Source: Actinomycetospora soli
GTDB lineage: Bacteria > Actinomycetota > Actinomycetes > Mycobacteriales > Pseudonocardiaceae
Direction of reading: 5' to 3'
Length of the DNA: 64,000 nt
Assembly (NCBI RefSeq): GCF_021026295.1
Contig: NZ_JAJNDA010000003.1
Coordinates: 186,001 to 250,000, forward strand
Shown one piece after another: positions 1 to 8,855 of this stretch. How positions within the stretch are numbered: position 1 is the stretch's first letter; every line of letters starts with the position of its first letter. The notes below the pieces were generated by a model. That model searched no databases, was not told where the DNA came from, and saw only the letters and a program-made list of their open reading frames with translations. The position numbers and the translations under genes were made by a program.

Positions 1-27
1 TAGTGTCGGATCAAGATCGGTCGTCAT
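1..27 (-). CDS. Start of probable immunity protein (partial, runs off window)
   Basis: An ATG at 27-25 shares one base with the TGA stop of the RHS toxin gene (TGATG), and the frame is open to the window edge, reading M-T-T-D-L-D-P-T-L. In polymorphic toxin loci the gene directly behind the toxin C-terminus normally encodes its immunity protein, and a stop/start overlap implies translational coupling. Only nine codons are visible, so the assignment rests on position and not on sequence. Confidence 0.45.
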
Positions 28-3000
28 CAGTGGTTGGAACCTGCCGGAGAGACGTGGACGGTGCCTGATCCGCGTTTATAGACGTTGACCGCGTTGGTCC
101 TCGAGCCGGCCCCTACGTTGCCTCGCGCGTCGACTCCGATTTCCTGCGGCAGTTCCACTCGAGCCCGGTTCGCGGGTTCTCCGGGCTTTCGAGCAGCCCA
201 GAGATCATGTGCGTCTGCGTGCTGCGCGGCGTGGACCGAGAGACGGTCGACGTCGATGTGTTCGTCGAAATAGCTCTTACCAGGGAGCCGAGTGCTGTGC
301 GCGTGGTTCGCGTTCCGCGTCGGGTTCGCTGTGTACTTGCCGTCGGTCACGTTGCCCTGTCCGTCGACGTGGGTCGGCCGGCTCGCGGCCAACCCTCCGG
401 TCGAACAGTTCGTCAACCCCAGCGGGTCCAGCCAGGTGTGCGGGTTGTGGACGTACGTGCTCGGGTTCGGGGCGGGCGCGAGGCCGAGCGGGTCGAGGCT
501 CGCGTAGCGGGCGGTGTCGGGGTCGTAGTGGCGGTGGACGTTGTAGGCGAAGCCGCTCTCGGGGTCGTGATACTGCCCGGGGAAGAGCAGCGGTGTCGAC
601 GCGCCGGTCCAGGTCGTGCGGCCCCACAGCGTCCGGGAGGCGGCGCCGGCCACCGAGCCGTCGAGGGCCAGCAGCTCCGTCGGGGCCCCGACGAGGTCGG
701 TGACGATCGCGTAGAAGCGTTCGTCGATCTCGGGCTGGCCCGCGCGGCGGACCCGTTCGCGCTGGCAGACCGGGTGCAGGCCGGCGTGGTCCCACGTGGT
801 CGAGGCGACGCCGTCCGGCGCGTGCGCGACCTCCTCCACGAGCGTCGCCCCGTCCCAGGCGAAGTCGACCTGCCGGTCGGGGCCGATCTTCGAGACCCGC
901 CGACCGAGCGCGTCGTAGACGTAGCGCCAGCGACCGCCGTCCGGGGTGACGAGCCCGACGAGACGGTCGTCCGCGTCCCACTCGTAGTGCCACGACTCGG
1001 CCCGCCCCGACAGCCGCCCGCGGGTGCGGCGGACGACCCGGCCCTCGGCGTCGTGGGCGTAGGTCACGCGGCCGGCGCGGACGAGGAGCGTGCCCCGGTA
1101 CTCGCGGCGCCCGCCCGGCTCCGGGTCCCCGGGCCAGTGCGCCGACGTCTGGTTGCCCGCCGCGTCGTAGGCGTAGCGCTCGCTCCAGCCCTCCCCCGCC
1201 ACCGCCGTCACGTGCCCGAGCGCGTCCAGGTCGAACGTCCGCGCGCCCGTGCCGGTGACCGCCGCCAGGTACCCGTCGTCGCGGTACCGGTAGCGACGCC
1301 GGACCGGGCCGGCCGACACGGCGCCGAGTCCCTGCGGCCCCCACTCGGAGTCCACCGTCACCACCCCGGCCCGACGACGGGTCTCCCGCCCGAGTGCGTC
1401 GTGCTCGAAGGCGACGCCCACCCCGGCGTGCAACGACGACACCCGGGACGCGGCGTCGAACGTCCACGTGCTGACCTGACCGGTCGGTGTCTCGCGCCGC
1501 ACCCGCCGTCCGGAAGGATCGAACGACGACGTGACCGCCCGCCCGTTGACCGCCTCCCGCACCACGCGCCCGCACACGTCGCGCTCGAGAACGAGGTCCA
1601 CCTCGGGCGTGGTGGCGCGGATCAGGCGCCCGGCCGGGTCGTGGTCGAACGTCGTGAGCACCCCGCCGGCACGCTGCTCGGTGACCTGGCCGAGCAGGTC
1701 GTACGCGGTCTCCACCGTCTGCCCGAGGGCGTTGCGGCGCTCGACGACCTGCCCCGCGGCGTCGAGCCGGTAGGTGCGCCGACGCCCGTCGAAGTCGGTC
1801 TCCGCCACCACCCGCCCCGCCTCGTCGCGGGTGTAGGACCAGGTCAGACCCTGCGGGTTCCGCACCCCGACCAGCTGCACCTGCGCGTCCCAGACGAACT
1901 CGGTGCGCGACCCGTCGGGATCGACGCGCGCGGCGGGCACCTCGAAGTGCGCGCGCTCGAACCGGGTCACGTGCCCGGCCGCGTCGACCGACTCGACGAC
2001 GTTGCGCTCGCCGTCGTAGACCGTGCGGGCGGTGCGGCCGTCGGGGCTCGTCGTCGACGCGGGCAGGCCCTCCAGCGTCCAGCCGTACCCGGTCCGCTGC
2101 CCGACGGCGTCGACCTCGACGACCACGCGACCGAACGCGTCGCGCTCGAAGCGGGTCGTCGCGCCGAGCGGATCGGTCACCTCGACCGGCAGCCCGGCCG
2201 CGTCGCAGCGCACGAGTGTGCGGTGGCCGAGCGGGTCGGTCACGGAGGCCAGACCGCCCGATGCGTCGTACCCGAACGACGTCCGTGCTCCCGCCGGGTC
2301 GACCACGCCCGTCCGCAGGCCCCGCTCGTCGTAGGCGTGGCGCCACACGGCCCCGTCCGGCTCGACGACCCGGACCGGCAGCCCCCGGGCGTCGCGCTCG
2401 ATCGTCACCGAGGCCCCGTCGGGACGGACCACCTCGACGAGCGCCCCGGCGTCGTCGTAGCCGAACGTCGTCCGCCGGCCGAGCGGGTCGGTCGTCGAGG
2501 TGACCTGGCCGCCGTGACCCCAGGTCCAGCGACGCGCGGCACCGGTCGCGTCGACCGCCCGCACCACGCGCCGGGCGTCGTCGTGGACGTAGTGCGAGCG
2601 GTACCCGAGCGCGTCGGTCATCTCGACCACGGACCCGAGGTGGGCCAGGTCGCACGACAGCATCCCGTCGGCGCCGGTCTGGCGGACGACCCGGTCCTGG
2701 TCGTCGTACTCGTGCCGGAACCATGTCCCGATCCGGTCGATCCACCCGGTGATGCGCCCCGTCGCGTCGTAGCCGTAGCGGAAGGGCAGATTCGACGAGT
2801 TGACGATCGCGGTGAGGTTGCCCGCGGTGTAGCCGAAGCGGACGAGCGCCGAGGGCTCGCCGTCGGGCCCGGCGTCGAGCAGGTCGAGGCCGACGATCCG
2901 GTCGAGCGCGGAGTCGACCCGGACCCGGTAGCCCCCGGAGTGCCGCACCTCGACCGGCATGCCGTCGGCGAGGCGTTCGATCGTGATCTCGTGGCCGACG

Positions 3001-4418
3001 CGGTCGGTGATCCGCGCGAGCCAGCGTTCCTCGCCCTCGCCGGTGAAGTGCAGCGTGCGACCGTGGTCGAGGTCGTCGAGCAGGACGACGCCGTCCTCGG
3101 CCCGGGCCGTCCACCGCGGCGTGTGCGTCGAGACCACCGGGACCACACCCGGCGTCGGGAACTCGAGGACGTGCGCGTCGGCGCGGGCGAACCAGACCGC
3201 GTCCGCCCCGACCTGCAGGCGCTGGTCCAACGTCGACGCCCAGGACGGTCCGAAGAAGCGACCGGCGCGGTAGTTCGAGACGTGCGTCCGCTCGAGGACC
3301 AGCGGCAGCACGCCCGGGAGGTCGACGTCGAGCTCGGGCTGGAAGAGCAGGCCCGACGCCAGGTCGACCGGCTCGGTGTTCGCGGCCTTCGTCTCCGGGA
3401 CGGCGGGCGACTCCGGGCCGCCCTGCCGCGCCGCCTGCCCGGCCGGTGGCAGGGCCTGGGCCGGTACCTCCGCCGTCCGCACCGCCGCGGCCGCGTCCTT
3501 GCCGACGACGGGTGCGACGGCCTCGCCCGCGCGGGTCAGGCCGCCGATGGCCTCCCCCGCCTTCAGCCCGCCCTTGATCCCGGTGGCCGCCCAGCCCGCG
3601 AACGGCACCATGGCCGCCGCCGAGAGGCCGGCGTTGAGGTAGTCGCCCTCGGCCGCGTACCAGGCCGCGTTCGCGCCGTCGGCCACCTCGCCGACCACCG
3701 GCACGAGGCCCACGACGTCGAGCGCCGCGTGCCCGAGATCGCCCCACGAGAACCCCGACTCCTCCTGCGGGGCCTGAGCCGGAGGGGCCGCCGCGAGCTG
3801 CGGCGGAGCTCCGAGCGGGGCACCGGGAGCGCCCGCCGTCCCGCCTCCCGGTGCCCCGCCGGCCGCGCCGGGGACCGGCGCCGTCATCCCCGCCAACTGC
3901 GCCTGCGCGCTCTGCACCTGCGTCGTCGCCGCCTGATTGGCCTGCTGCTCACGCCGGACGGCCTGCGCCTGGAGCTGCTCACCCTGCGCGATCTTCGCGT
4001 TCGCCGCGTCCACGGCGCCCTGCGCCCCGGTGACCGCGGCGTCCCGCTGCGCCGACGGCGGCCCCGCCGAGACGGTCTGCATCGTGGCGGTGGCCGTCGC
4101 GAGCTCGGCCCGCCCCTCGGCGACCAGCCGCTCCCCCTCCGCGAACATCTCCTGCGCCGAGCGCAGCTCCGTGGCGTAGGTGGTCAGCGCCTGACCGGCC
4201 AGCCGTGAGACGTCCGCGCCGATGGCGGCCCGGGTGCCGAGCTCGGCGATCCGGCCCGTCGCCGCCGTCGCCGCTCCCCCGGACCAGGCGCTGCCCAGCC
4301 CGCCGCCTGCCGCCCGGATGCCCTCGCCGGCGCTGGTGAACTGCTCGGCCGTCGACGTCAGCTGCGACGCCCCGGCCTCCACCGCTCCCGCATCGCCCGG
4401 CATGGGCACCTCGACCAC
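27..4418 (-). CDS. RHS/YD-repeat polymorphic toxin with WxG-type N-terminus
   Basis: This is a 1463-residue protein of the RHS polymorphic toxin class. Residues 1-190 are a helical, Ala/Gln-rich WxG-like domain (W-S-G near residue 45) of the kind exported by type VII-like systems. A hydrophobic stretch near 233-285 (VGLVPVVGEVADGANAAWY) precedes a DUF6531-like region near 350-430. Many YD repeats (GxxxxxxYDxxGR) span about 480-1180. The RHS core ends at the conserved DPLGL near 1335, after which about 127 residues form a variable toxin tail rich in His, Asp and Arg that I cannot assign to a family. The start is GTG at 4418, just behind GGGAGGGGG; an in-frame ATG at 4403 is an alternative. The tail is probably a toxin delivered to competitors (inference). 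Confidence 0.9.
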   Translation of the reverse strand: MVEVPMPGDAGAVEAGASQLTSTAEQFTSAGEGIRAAGGGLGSAWSGGAATAATGRIAELGTRAAIGADVSRLAGQALTTYATELRSAQEMFAEGERLVAEGRAELATATATMQTVSAGPPSAQRDAAVTGAQGAVDAANAKIAQGEQLQAQAVRREQQANQAATTQVQSAQAQLAGMTAPVPGAAGGAPGGGTAGAPGAPLGAPPQLAAAPPAQAPQEESGFSWGDLGHAALDVVGLVPVVGEVADGANAAWYAAEGDYLNAGLSAAAMVPFAGWAATGIKGGLKAGEAIGGLTRAGEAVAPVVGKDAAAAVRTAEVPAQALPPAGQAARQGGPESPAVPETKAANTEPVDLASGLLFQPELDVDLPGVLPLVLERTHVSNYRAGRFFGPSWASTLDQRLQVGADAVWFARADAHVLEFPTPGVVPVVSTHTPRWTARAEDGVVLLDDLDHGRTLHFTGEGEERWLARITDRVGHEITIERLADGMPVEVRHSGGYRVRVDSALDRIVGLDLLDAGPDGEPSALVRFGYTAGNLTAIVNSSNLPFRYGYDATGRITGWIDRIGTWFRHEYDDQDRVVRQTGADGMLSCDLAHLGSVVEMTDALGYRSHYVHDDARRVVRAVDATGAARRWTWGHGGQVTSTTDPLGRRTTFGYDDAGALVEVVRPDGASVTIERDARGLPVRVVEPDGAVWRHAYDERGLRTGVVDPAGARTSFGYDASGGLASVTDPLGHRTLVRCDAAGLPVEVTDPLGATTRFERDAFGRVVVEVDAVGQRTGYGWTLEGLPASTTSPDGRTARTVYDGERNVVESVDAAGHVTRFERAHFEVPAARVDPDGSRTEFVWDAQVQLVGVRNPQGLTWSYTRDEAGRVVAETDFDGRRRTYRLDAAGQVVERRNALGQTVETAYDLLGQVTEQRAGGVLTTFDHDPAGRLIRATTPEVDLVLERDVCGRVVREAVNGRAVTSSFDPSGRRVRRETPTGQVSTWTFDAASRVSSLHAGVGVAFEHDALGRETRRRAGVVTVDSEWGPQGLGAVSAGPVRRRYRYRDDGYLAAVTGTGARTFDLDALGHVTAVAGEGWSERYAYDAAGNQTSAHWPGDPEPGGRREYRGTLLVRAGRVTYAHDAEGRVVRRTRGRLSGRAESWHYEWDADDRLVGLVTPDGGRWRYVYDALGRRVSKIGPDRQVDFAWDGATLVEEVAHAPDGVASTTWDHAGLHPVCQRERVRRAGQPEIDERFYAIVTDLVGAPTELLALDGSVAGAASRTLWGRTTWTGASTPLLFPGQYHDPESGFAYNVHRHYDPDTARYASLDPLGLAPAPNPSTYVHNPHTWLDPLGLTNCSTGGLAASRPTHVDGQGNVTDGKYTANPTRNANHAHSTRLPGKSYFDEHIDVDRLSVHAAQHADAHDLWAARKPGEPANRARVELPQEIGVDARGNVGAGSRTNAVNVYKRGSGTVHVSPAGSNH

Positions 4419-4566
4419 CCCCTCCCGCCGGGACGGTAGGGACGTCGTCGGTGCCGTGGGTGCGCTTTGGAGAAAGTTCCCGGGGCGGTGTCGAAGGACG
4501 TCGACCTGGTTCGACGCAGGGGTGAGAGACCGGCACCGGGCCGGTCACCAGCCCTCGGAGGCCACC

Positions 4567-4974
4567 ATGTCCGTCCTCACCGCTCCCGCCGCCACCACCC
4601 GCACGTCCTCGCTGGTCCTCGGCGGGCTCGCCGCCACGGCCGTCGCGTCGGTCGCGACCTCGGCCGTCGCCGCGGCAGGGCTCGCCGTCGGGATCAGCCT
4701 GGACGTCAGCGGCGCCCCCATCCCGGTGCCCGGGTTCGCCTCGCTCACCGCGATCTTCTCCGTGATCGGCCTGGTGCTCGCGCTGGTCCTCGCGCGGACC
4801 GCCCGCAGCCCGCGGACAGCGTTCGTCCGCACCACCGTCGTGCTGACCGCGCTGTCCCTCGTGCCGGACGTCATCGCCGACGCCGCCGTCTCCACCCGGC
4901 TGCTGCTGATGCTCACCCACCTCGTCGCCGCCGCGATCGTCGTCCCGGTGATCGCCCGCCGCCTCGCCGCGTGA
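4567..4974 (+). CDS. DUF6069-like four-helix membrane protein
   Basis: This is a 135-residue integral membrane protein with about four hydrophobic segments (near residues 15-40, 58-78, 88-105 and 110-130). Short loops separate them, and there is a P-rich loop after helix 1. This matches the small actinobacterial DUF6069 membrane family; its function is unknown. The ATG at 4567 is chosen because GGAGG at 4557-4561 sits 5 nt upstream; the longer reading from 4222 has no RBS and overlaps the RHS promoter region. It stands alone between the RHS gene and the SEC-C gene. Confidence 0.7.
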   Translation: MSVLTAPAATTRTSSLVLGGLAATAVASVATSAVAAAGLAVGISLDVSGAPIPVPGFASLTAIFSVIGLVLALVLARTARSPRTAFVRTTVVLTALSLVPDVIADAAVSTRLLLMLTHLVAAAIVVPVIARRLAA

Positions 4975-5031
4975 GGTTCCCGACGGCGGGTCGGGCCGGT
5001 GCTCCGTCGACGTGCCCTACCGTTCGGGGGC

Positions 5032-5946
5032 GTGGCCGCTGCCCTGACCGAGGACGACCTCACCGGCATCTCGTCCGACGCGATCTCCTCCGACGACCCC
5101 CGGCCGTTCATCGACCAGCTGGTCGCCGCGGTCGACGAGGACCGGCTCGCCGAACCGGACCTCGCGTCCTACGCGCTCGGGCTGGCGGCCGACCTCGCCG
5201 ACGGCCTGCACGACGGCGAGCTGGCGCTCACGCTCTCGGAGCGTTCGCTCGAGGCGACGCGGGGACTGGACGACGAGCACTGGACCCGCGCTCGGCACGC
5301 CGAACTGCTCCTGCGTTTCGGGCGGGAGGACGAGGGCATGCGGGAGCTGCACGCCCTGCGCCCGCAGCTGACCCGGGACGAGATGGCGAGCCTGTACGTC
5401 ACCGAGGCCCTCACCGAGAACGGGCGCGCCGAGCTCGCGGAGGAGTGGCTGACCTCGGCGCTGACGACCGCGGCGGACATCGTCGAGCGGGCGGGGACGG
5501 GCCGCGAGGCCGACGAGGTCCGGGCCGTCGAGAACGCGCTGGCCGTCAAGCGCTTCCACGTCCGCCGGGACCTCGGGCTCCCCCACGACGAGATCGACCG
5601 CATCGCCGAGCAGCTCGACGAGGAGAACCCCGACCACGTCTTCTGGCCGGAGAAGGCCCACGCCACGCTGCTCGAGGCGCAGCCCGACGCCGCCGAGGAG
5701 CTCGGCGCCACCTGGGACGAGCACCGCGCGATCATCGAGCGCGACCTGCAGGCGAGCGACCCGACCGACCTGCCGTACGTGGAGATCGGCACGCCGGACC
5801 TGCTGACCGCGCTGCTGGGCGACGACGAGGACGCGGTGCCGCCGCCCGGACCGGAGCTGGAGTGGCCGCCCGGCCGCAACGACCCGTGCTGGTGCGGCTC
5901 GGGCGCCAAGTACAAGAAGTGCTGCTTGCCCCGCGGGCGCGCCTGA
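5032..5946 (+). CDS. SEC-C metal-binding domain protein
   Basis: The 304-residue protein is mostly acidic and helical with tetratricopeptide-like spacing. It ends in a textbook SEC-C zinc motif (PCWCGSGAKYKKCC, about residues 285-298), the Cys/His zinc finger also found at the end of SecA. The role of the stand-alone protein is unknown; protein-protein or translocase binding is only inference. GTG at 5032 is preferred: the sequence before it (TACCGT, then GGGGG) fits a leaderless or short-leader start. An in-frame GTG at 4999 would add 11 residues. It converges with the FAD hydroxylase gene, one base apart. Confidence 0.75.
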   Translation: MAAALTEDDLTGISSDAISSDDPRPFIDQLVAAVDEDRLAEPDLASYALGLAADLADGLHDGELALTLSERSLEATRGLDDEHWTRARHAELLLRFGREDEGMRELHALRPQLTRDEMASLYVTEALTENGRAELAEEWLTSALTTAADIVERAGTGREADEVRAVENALAVKRFHVRRDLGLPHDEIDRIAEQLDEENPDHVFWPEKAHATLLEAQPDAAEELGATWDEHRAIIERDLQASDPTDLPYVEIGTPDLLTALLGDDEDAVPPPGPELEWPPGRNDPCWCGSGAKYKKCCLPRGRA

Positions 5947-5947
5947 C

Positions 5948-7348
5948 TCACGGAGCGCCGAACCACCGCGCGAGGTGGGCGTCGAGGTCGTGCTGGTCGG
6001 CGCCGGCCCACGCCACGTGGCCGTCGGGCCGCAGCAGCAGCGAGTCGGGACCGGACCCGTCGTCGGGAAGACGGTCGACGCGCCCGCACCAGGCACCCAC
6101 GGAGAGCCCGGTCCGGTCGAGCAGCAGCCCGCGGGCCCGGTGCAGGTGTGGGTAGAGCCGGCCGTCGCCGACGGCGACGTCGGGCATGCGGCGGCCGACG
6201 CGGTCGTCGGGAGAGCCGAGGTCGTAGCGGATGCCGGTGGCGGCGATCCGGTCGGTGAGGTGGCGGCTGACCCCGGGGAGCTGCCCGACCTCGGTGAGCA
6301 GCGTCCGCAACGCCGCCGTCTGCGGGTCCTCGCGCAGGAGCGCGACCATCGCCCGGCAGCTCACGACGACGCCCTCGGCGACCGCGCGACGCTCGGCCCC
6401 GTACGTGTCGAGGAGCCCGTCCGGCGCCCACCCGGCGACCGCGGCGGCGAGCGCCCACCCCAGGCCGATCGCGTCCTGGAGACCGAGGTTCAGGCCCTGT
6501 CCACCCGTGGGCGGATGGACGTGCGCGGCGTCGCCGGCGAGGAACACGCGGTCGACGCGGTACGTGTCCGCGAGCCGGTCGCCGGTGCCGAAGCGGGACA
6601 CCCCGCGCGGCGAGTGCACGCCGAGGTCGGTGCCCGCGACCGTGCGCAGCCGGTCGCGGAACGCCTCGAAGGTCGGCGGTGGACCGCCGTCGGAGACCGT
6701 CGCGGCCGGCAGTATCACGCGGTGGACGCCGCCCCCGAGCGGGACGACCCCGAAGCGCAGGTGCCGCGATCGGAGTGCGGTGACGACGGGGGTCGGGTCC
6801 TCGGTGAGCTCGACGTCGGCGAGGTAGGTGTCAGCCGTGGAGGGCTCGCCGTGGAAGCCGACCCCGAGGGCCGCGCGCACGGTGCTGCGCCCGCCGTCGG
6901 CGCCCACGAGGTAGCGGGCGCGCAGGGTCGAGCCGTCGGCGAGGACCGCGGTGACCGCGTCGTCGTCCTGGTGGAGACCCGTGAGCTCGACGCCGCGCCG
7001 GACGTCGGCGCCGAGCTCGAGCGCGTGCTCGGTGAGCAGGCGCTCGATCCTCTCCTGCCGGATCGCGAGGCCGTAGGGGTGCGCGGTGTCGAGGTCGTCG
7101 GGCCACGGGAGCGGGAGCCCGGCGAACGGGCCGCCGACGCTGAAGCGGGTGGCCTCGGCGTCGAACCGCTCGAGCAGGCCGCGCTGATCGAGGATCTCGA
7201 CGCTGCGCACGTGCAGGCCCAGCCCACCCGCGCGCCACGTCGGGCTGGCGCGCTTCTCGAGGACGACGACGTGCACCCCGTGGAGCCGCAGCTCGGCGGC
7301 CAGCATCGTGCCCGTCGGTCCGGCCCCCACGATCAGCACGTCGATCAC
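5948..7348 (-). CDS. FAD-dependent aromatic-type monooxygenase
   Basis: The 466-residue protein belongs to the PF01494 hydroxylase class, which inserts oxygen into aromatic or polyketide-like substrates using NAD(P)H and FAD. The Rossmann motif VGAGPTGTMLA is at residues 6-16. The second FAD/NAD(P)H element GADGGRSTVR is near 160, and the ribityl-binding motif GDAAHVHPPTGGQG is near 278. The C-terminal region resembles the thioredoxin-like tail of phenol-hydroxylase relatives. GTG at 7348 begins right at the conserved I-D-V-L-I-V-G-A-G strand. It is divergent from a mandelate-racemase-like gene 64 bp away, so the two may share a degradative theme. The substrate cannot be told from sequence. 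Confidence 0.85.
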   Translation of the reverse strand: MIDVLIVGAGPTGTMLAAELRLHGVHVVVLEKRASPTWRAGGLGLHVRSVEILDQRGLLERFDAEATRFSVGGPFAGLPLPWPDDLDTAHPYGLAIRQERIERLLTEHALELGADVRRGVELTGLHQDDDAVTAVLADGSTLRARYLVGADGGRSTVRAALGVGFHGEPSTADTYLADVELTEDPTPVVTALRSRHLRFGVVPLGGGVHRVILPAATVSDGGPPPTFEAFRDRLRTVAGTDLGVHSPRGVSRFGTGDRLADTYRVDRVFLAGDAAHVHPPTGGQGLNLGLQDAIGLGWALAAAVAGWAPDGLLDTYGAERRAVAEGVVVSCRAMVALLREDPQTAALRTLLTEVGQLPGVSRHLTDRIAATGIRYDLGSPDDRVGRRMPDVAVGDGRLYPHLHRARGLLLDRTGLSVGAWCGRVDRLPDDGSGPDSLLLRPDGHVAWAGADQHDLDAHLARWFGAP

Positions 7349-7401
7349 GGCCGGAGAGTGTGCGGGCCGGGGGCCGTCTTGTGGCAAGTCCCCCCGCCCG
7401 C

Positions 7402-7412
7402 TATACGTTGAG
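7402..7412 (+). promoter_or_regulatory. Leaderless promoter -10 box for the racemase-like gene
   Basis: TATACG at 7402-7407 lies 5 nt before the GTG at 7413 and 8 nt before a second GTG at 7416. That is the spacing expected when transcription starts at the initiation codon. No Shine-Dalgarno sequence is present. Confidence 0.55.
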
Positions 7413-8492
7413 GTGGTGACGACGACGGTGCGGTCGGTCCAGGTCCGCCCCGTCCTGGCGCCGCTGGACCCGCCGCTGCAGACGGCGAGCGGCGAGGTGC
7501 CCACCGCCCCGCTGGTGCTGATCGACGTCGAGGCCTCGGACGGCGTGGTCGGGCACGCGTACCTGTTCTGCTACACGCCGCTGGTGCTGCCCGCGCTCGC
7601 GAGCCTGGTCGAGGAGCTGGGCGCCGCCGTGGTCGGGACCTCCGACGCGCCGCGCGCGGTCGAGGCCGACCTGCGCGGCCGGCTGCGGCTGCTGCGCCCG
7701 CAGGGGTTGGCGACGATGGCGATCTCGGGGCTCGACATGGCGCTCTGGGACGTGCTCGCCCGGCGGGTCGGGCTCCCCCTGGTGCGGCTGCTCGGCGGCG
7801 AACCGCGACCGGTCCGGGCCTACGGCAGCCTGCGGCGCATGGCGCCCGACGACGTGCGGGTCGAGGCGCGCGAGCTGGCCCGGCTGGGATTCGGGGCCTA
7901 CAAGGTGAAGGTGGGCTCGGCCGGACTCGCCCGCGACCGGGAGGTCATCGCGGCGCTGCGCGAGGCCGTCGGACCGGACGCCGAGCTCGCGGTCGACTTC
8001 AACCAGACGCTGCCGGTCCCCGAGGCGATCCGGCGCATCCACGCCCTCGCCGACGAGGGCCTGCTCTGGGTCGAGGAGCCCACCCGCGCCGACGACGCCG
8101 CCGGGCACGCCCGCATCCGCGCGGCCGTGTCGACACCGCTCCAGCTCGGCGAGAGCTGGTGGGGCGAGGACGAGATGACGGCGAGCCTGCGGGCGGACGC
8201 CGGGGACCACGCGATGTTCGACGTCGCGCGGATCGGCGGCGTGACGGGCTGGCTGCGGGCCGCGCCCGTGGCGCACGCGGCGGGACGGCCGGTCTCGAGC
8301 CACTTCTGGCCCGAGATCAGCGCCGCCCTGCTCGCCGTCACGCCGAGCGCATTCCTGGTGGAGTACCTCGACGTGGCCGCCGGAGTGCTCCGCTCCCCCG
8401 CCCGCGTCGTCGACGGCGCCGTGGTGCTGCCCGACGAGCCGGGCAGCGGCGTGGCGTGGGACGAGGACGCGGTCGAGGAGTACCGCGCCTGA
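7413..8492 (+). CDS. Mandelate racemase-family enzyme (enolase superfamily)
   Basis: The 359-residue protein aligns along its length with mandelate racemase. Every landmark of that enzyme can be seen: the K-x-K pair (AYKVKVG, near 167), the three metal-ligand strands VDFNQ, WVEEPT and LGES, the Asp before A-R-I-G-G-V-T-G-W, the catalytic His in SSHFWPEIS, and the Glu in VEYLD near the end. In mandelate racemase the Lys of K-x-K and this His act as the two bases on opposite faces of the substrate, so a racemase or dehydratase of a 2-hydroxy acid is likely. The exact substrate is unknown. It is transcribed away from an FAD hydroxylase. Confidence 0.85.
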   Translation: MVTTTVRSVQVRPVLAPLDPPLQTASGEVPTAPLVLIDVEASDGVVGHAYLFCYTPLVLPALASLVEELGAAVVGTSDAPRAVEADLRGRLRLLRPQGLATMAISGLDMALWDVLARRVGLPLVRLLGGEPRPVRAYGSLRRMAPDDVRVEARELARLGFGAYKVKVGSAGLARDREVIAALREAVGPDAELAVDFNQTLPVPEAIRRIHALADEGLLWVEEPTRADDAAGHARIRAAVSTPLQLGESWWGEDEMTASLRADAGDHAMFDVARIGGVTGWLRAAPVAHAAGRPVSSHFWPEISAALLAVTPSAFLVEYLDVAAGVLRSPARVVDGAVVLPDEPGSGVAWDEDAVEEYRA

Positions 8493-8505
8493 GTGCTGCG
8501 CCGAT

Positions 8506-8559
8506 GAGGGTCACATCAGGCAGACACCCAGGCGTCGGGACCCGCCTGATGTCACCCTC
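8506..8559. terminator. Bidirectional hairpin between convergent genes
   Basis: GAGGGTCACATCAGGC (8506-8521) is matched at 15 of 16 positions by an inverted arm at 8544-8559, leaving a 22-nt loop. It sits in the 85-bp gap between the convergent racemase-like and PASTA genes, and there is no T-run. Confidence 0.7.
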
Positions 8560-8577
8560 GGGGTGGAGCGCGGGCGG

Positions 8578-8811
8578 TCAGTCCGTGCTGATCCAGATCC
8601 GCACGATGGAGCCCGTCTCGAGCGACGTGCCCGGCTCGGGGTCCTGTCGGCCCACGTGGGCGCGGCCCGCCCCGGTGTGGAACGCGTTCTCCGGGACGGC
8701 GAGCAGACCGGCGTCGAGGGCACGGTCGTGCGCCTCGGACACCGGGACGCCCGTCAGTTCGGGCACCTGGGCGGCAGGACGGGACGGCGTGGTGGCGGTG
8801 TCGTCGGACAT
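8578..8811 (-). CDS. Small single PASTA-domain protein
   Basis: The 77-residue protein has a short disordered, Thr/Ala-rich start followed by one PASTA-like unit. That unit carries the characteristic V-P-x-L-x-G-x-x-x-x-x-A pattern, A-G-L, and D-P-x-x-G-x-x-x-x-x-G-S-x-V close to the end. PASTA units usually hang outside the cell on PknB-type kinases or PBPs, but this copy has no signal peptide or membrane helix. ATG at 8811 is supported by GGGAGG with 6-nt spacing. It lies directly behind the whiB-like gene, 44 bp away, and may be co-transcribed with it. Confidence 0.7.
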   Translation of the reverse strand: MSDDTATTPSRPAAQVPELTGVPVSEAHDRALDAGLLAVPENAFHTGAGRAHVGRQDPEPGTSLETGSIVRIWISTD

Positions 8812-8855
8812 GGGCGACCTCCCGGTGTCGTCGGTGGGTGTGGGATCGGCCGGCA

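Noticed and set aside
480-2900. YD repeats as DNA repeats
   Set aside because: The repetition is at the protein level (degenerate YD motifs); no long nucleotide repeat was seen.
207-4208. A 1333-residue plus-strand open frame opposite the RHS gene
   Set aside because: It is Arg/Pro/Val/Gly-rich with no domain or RBS, as expected of the antisense of a G+C-rich gene; the minus-strand frame has clear RHS features.
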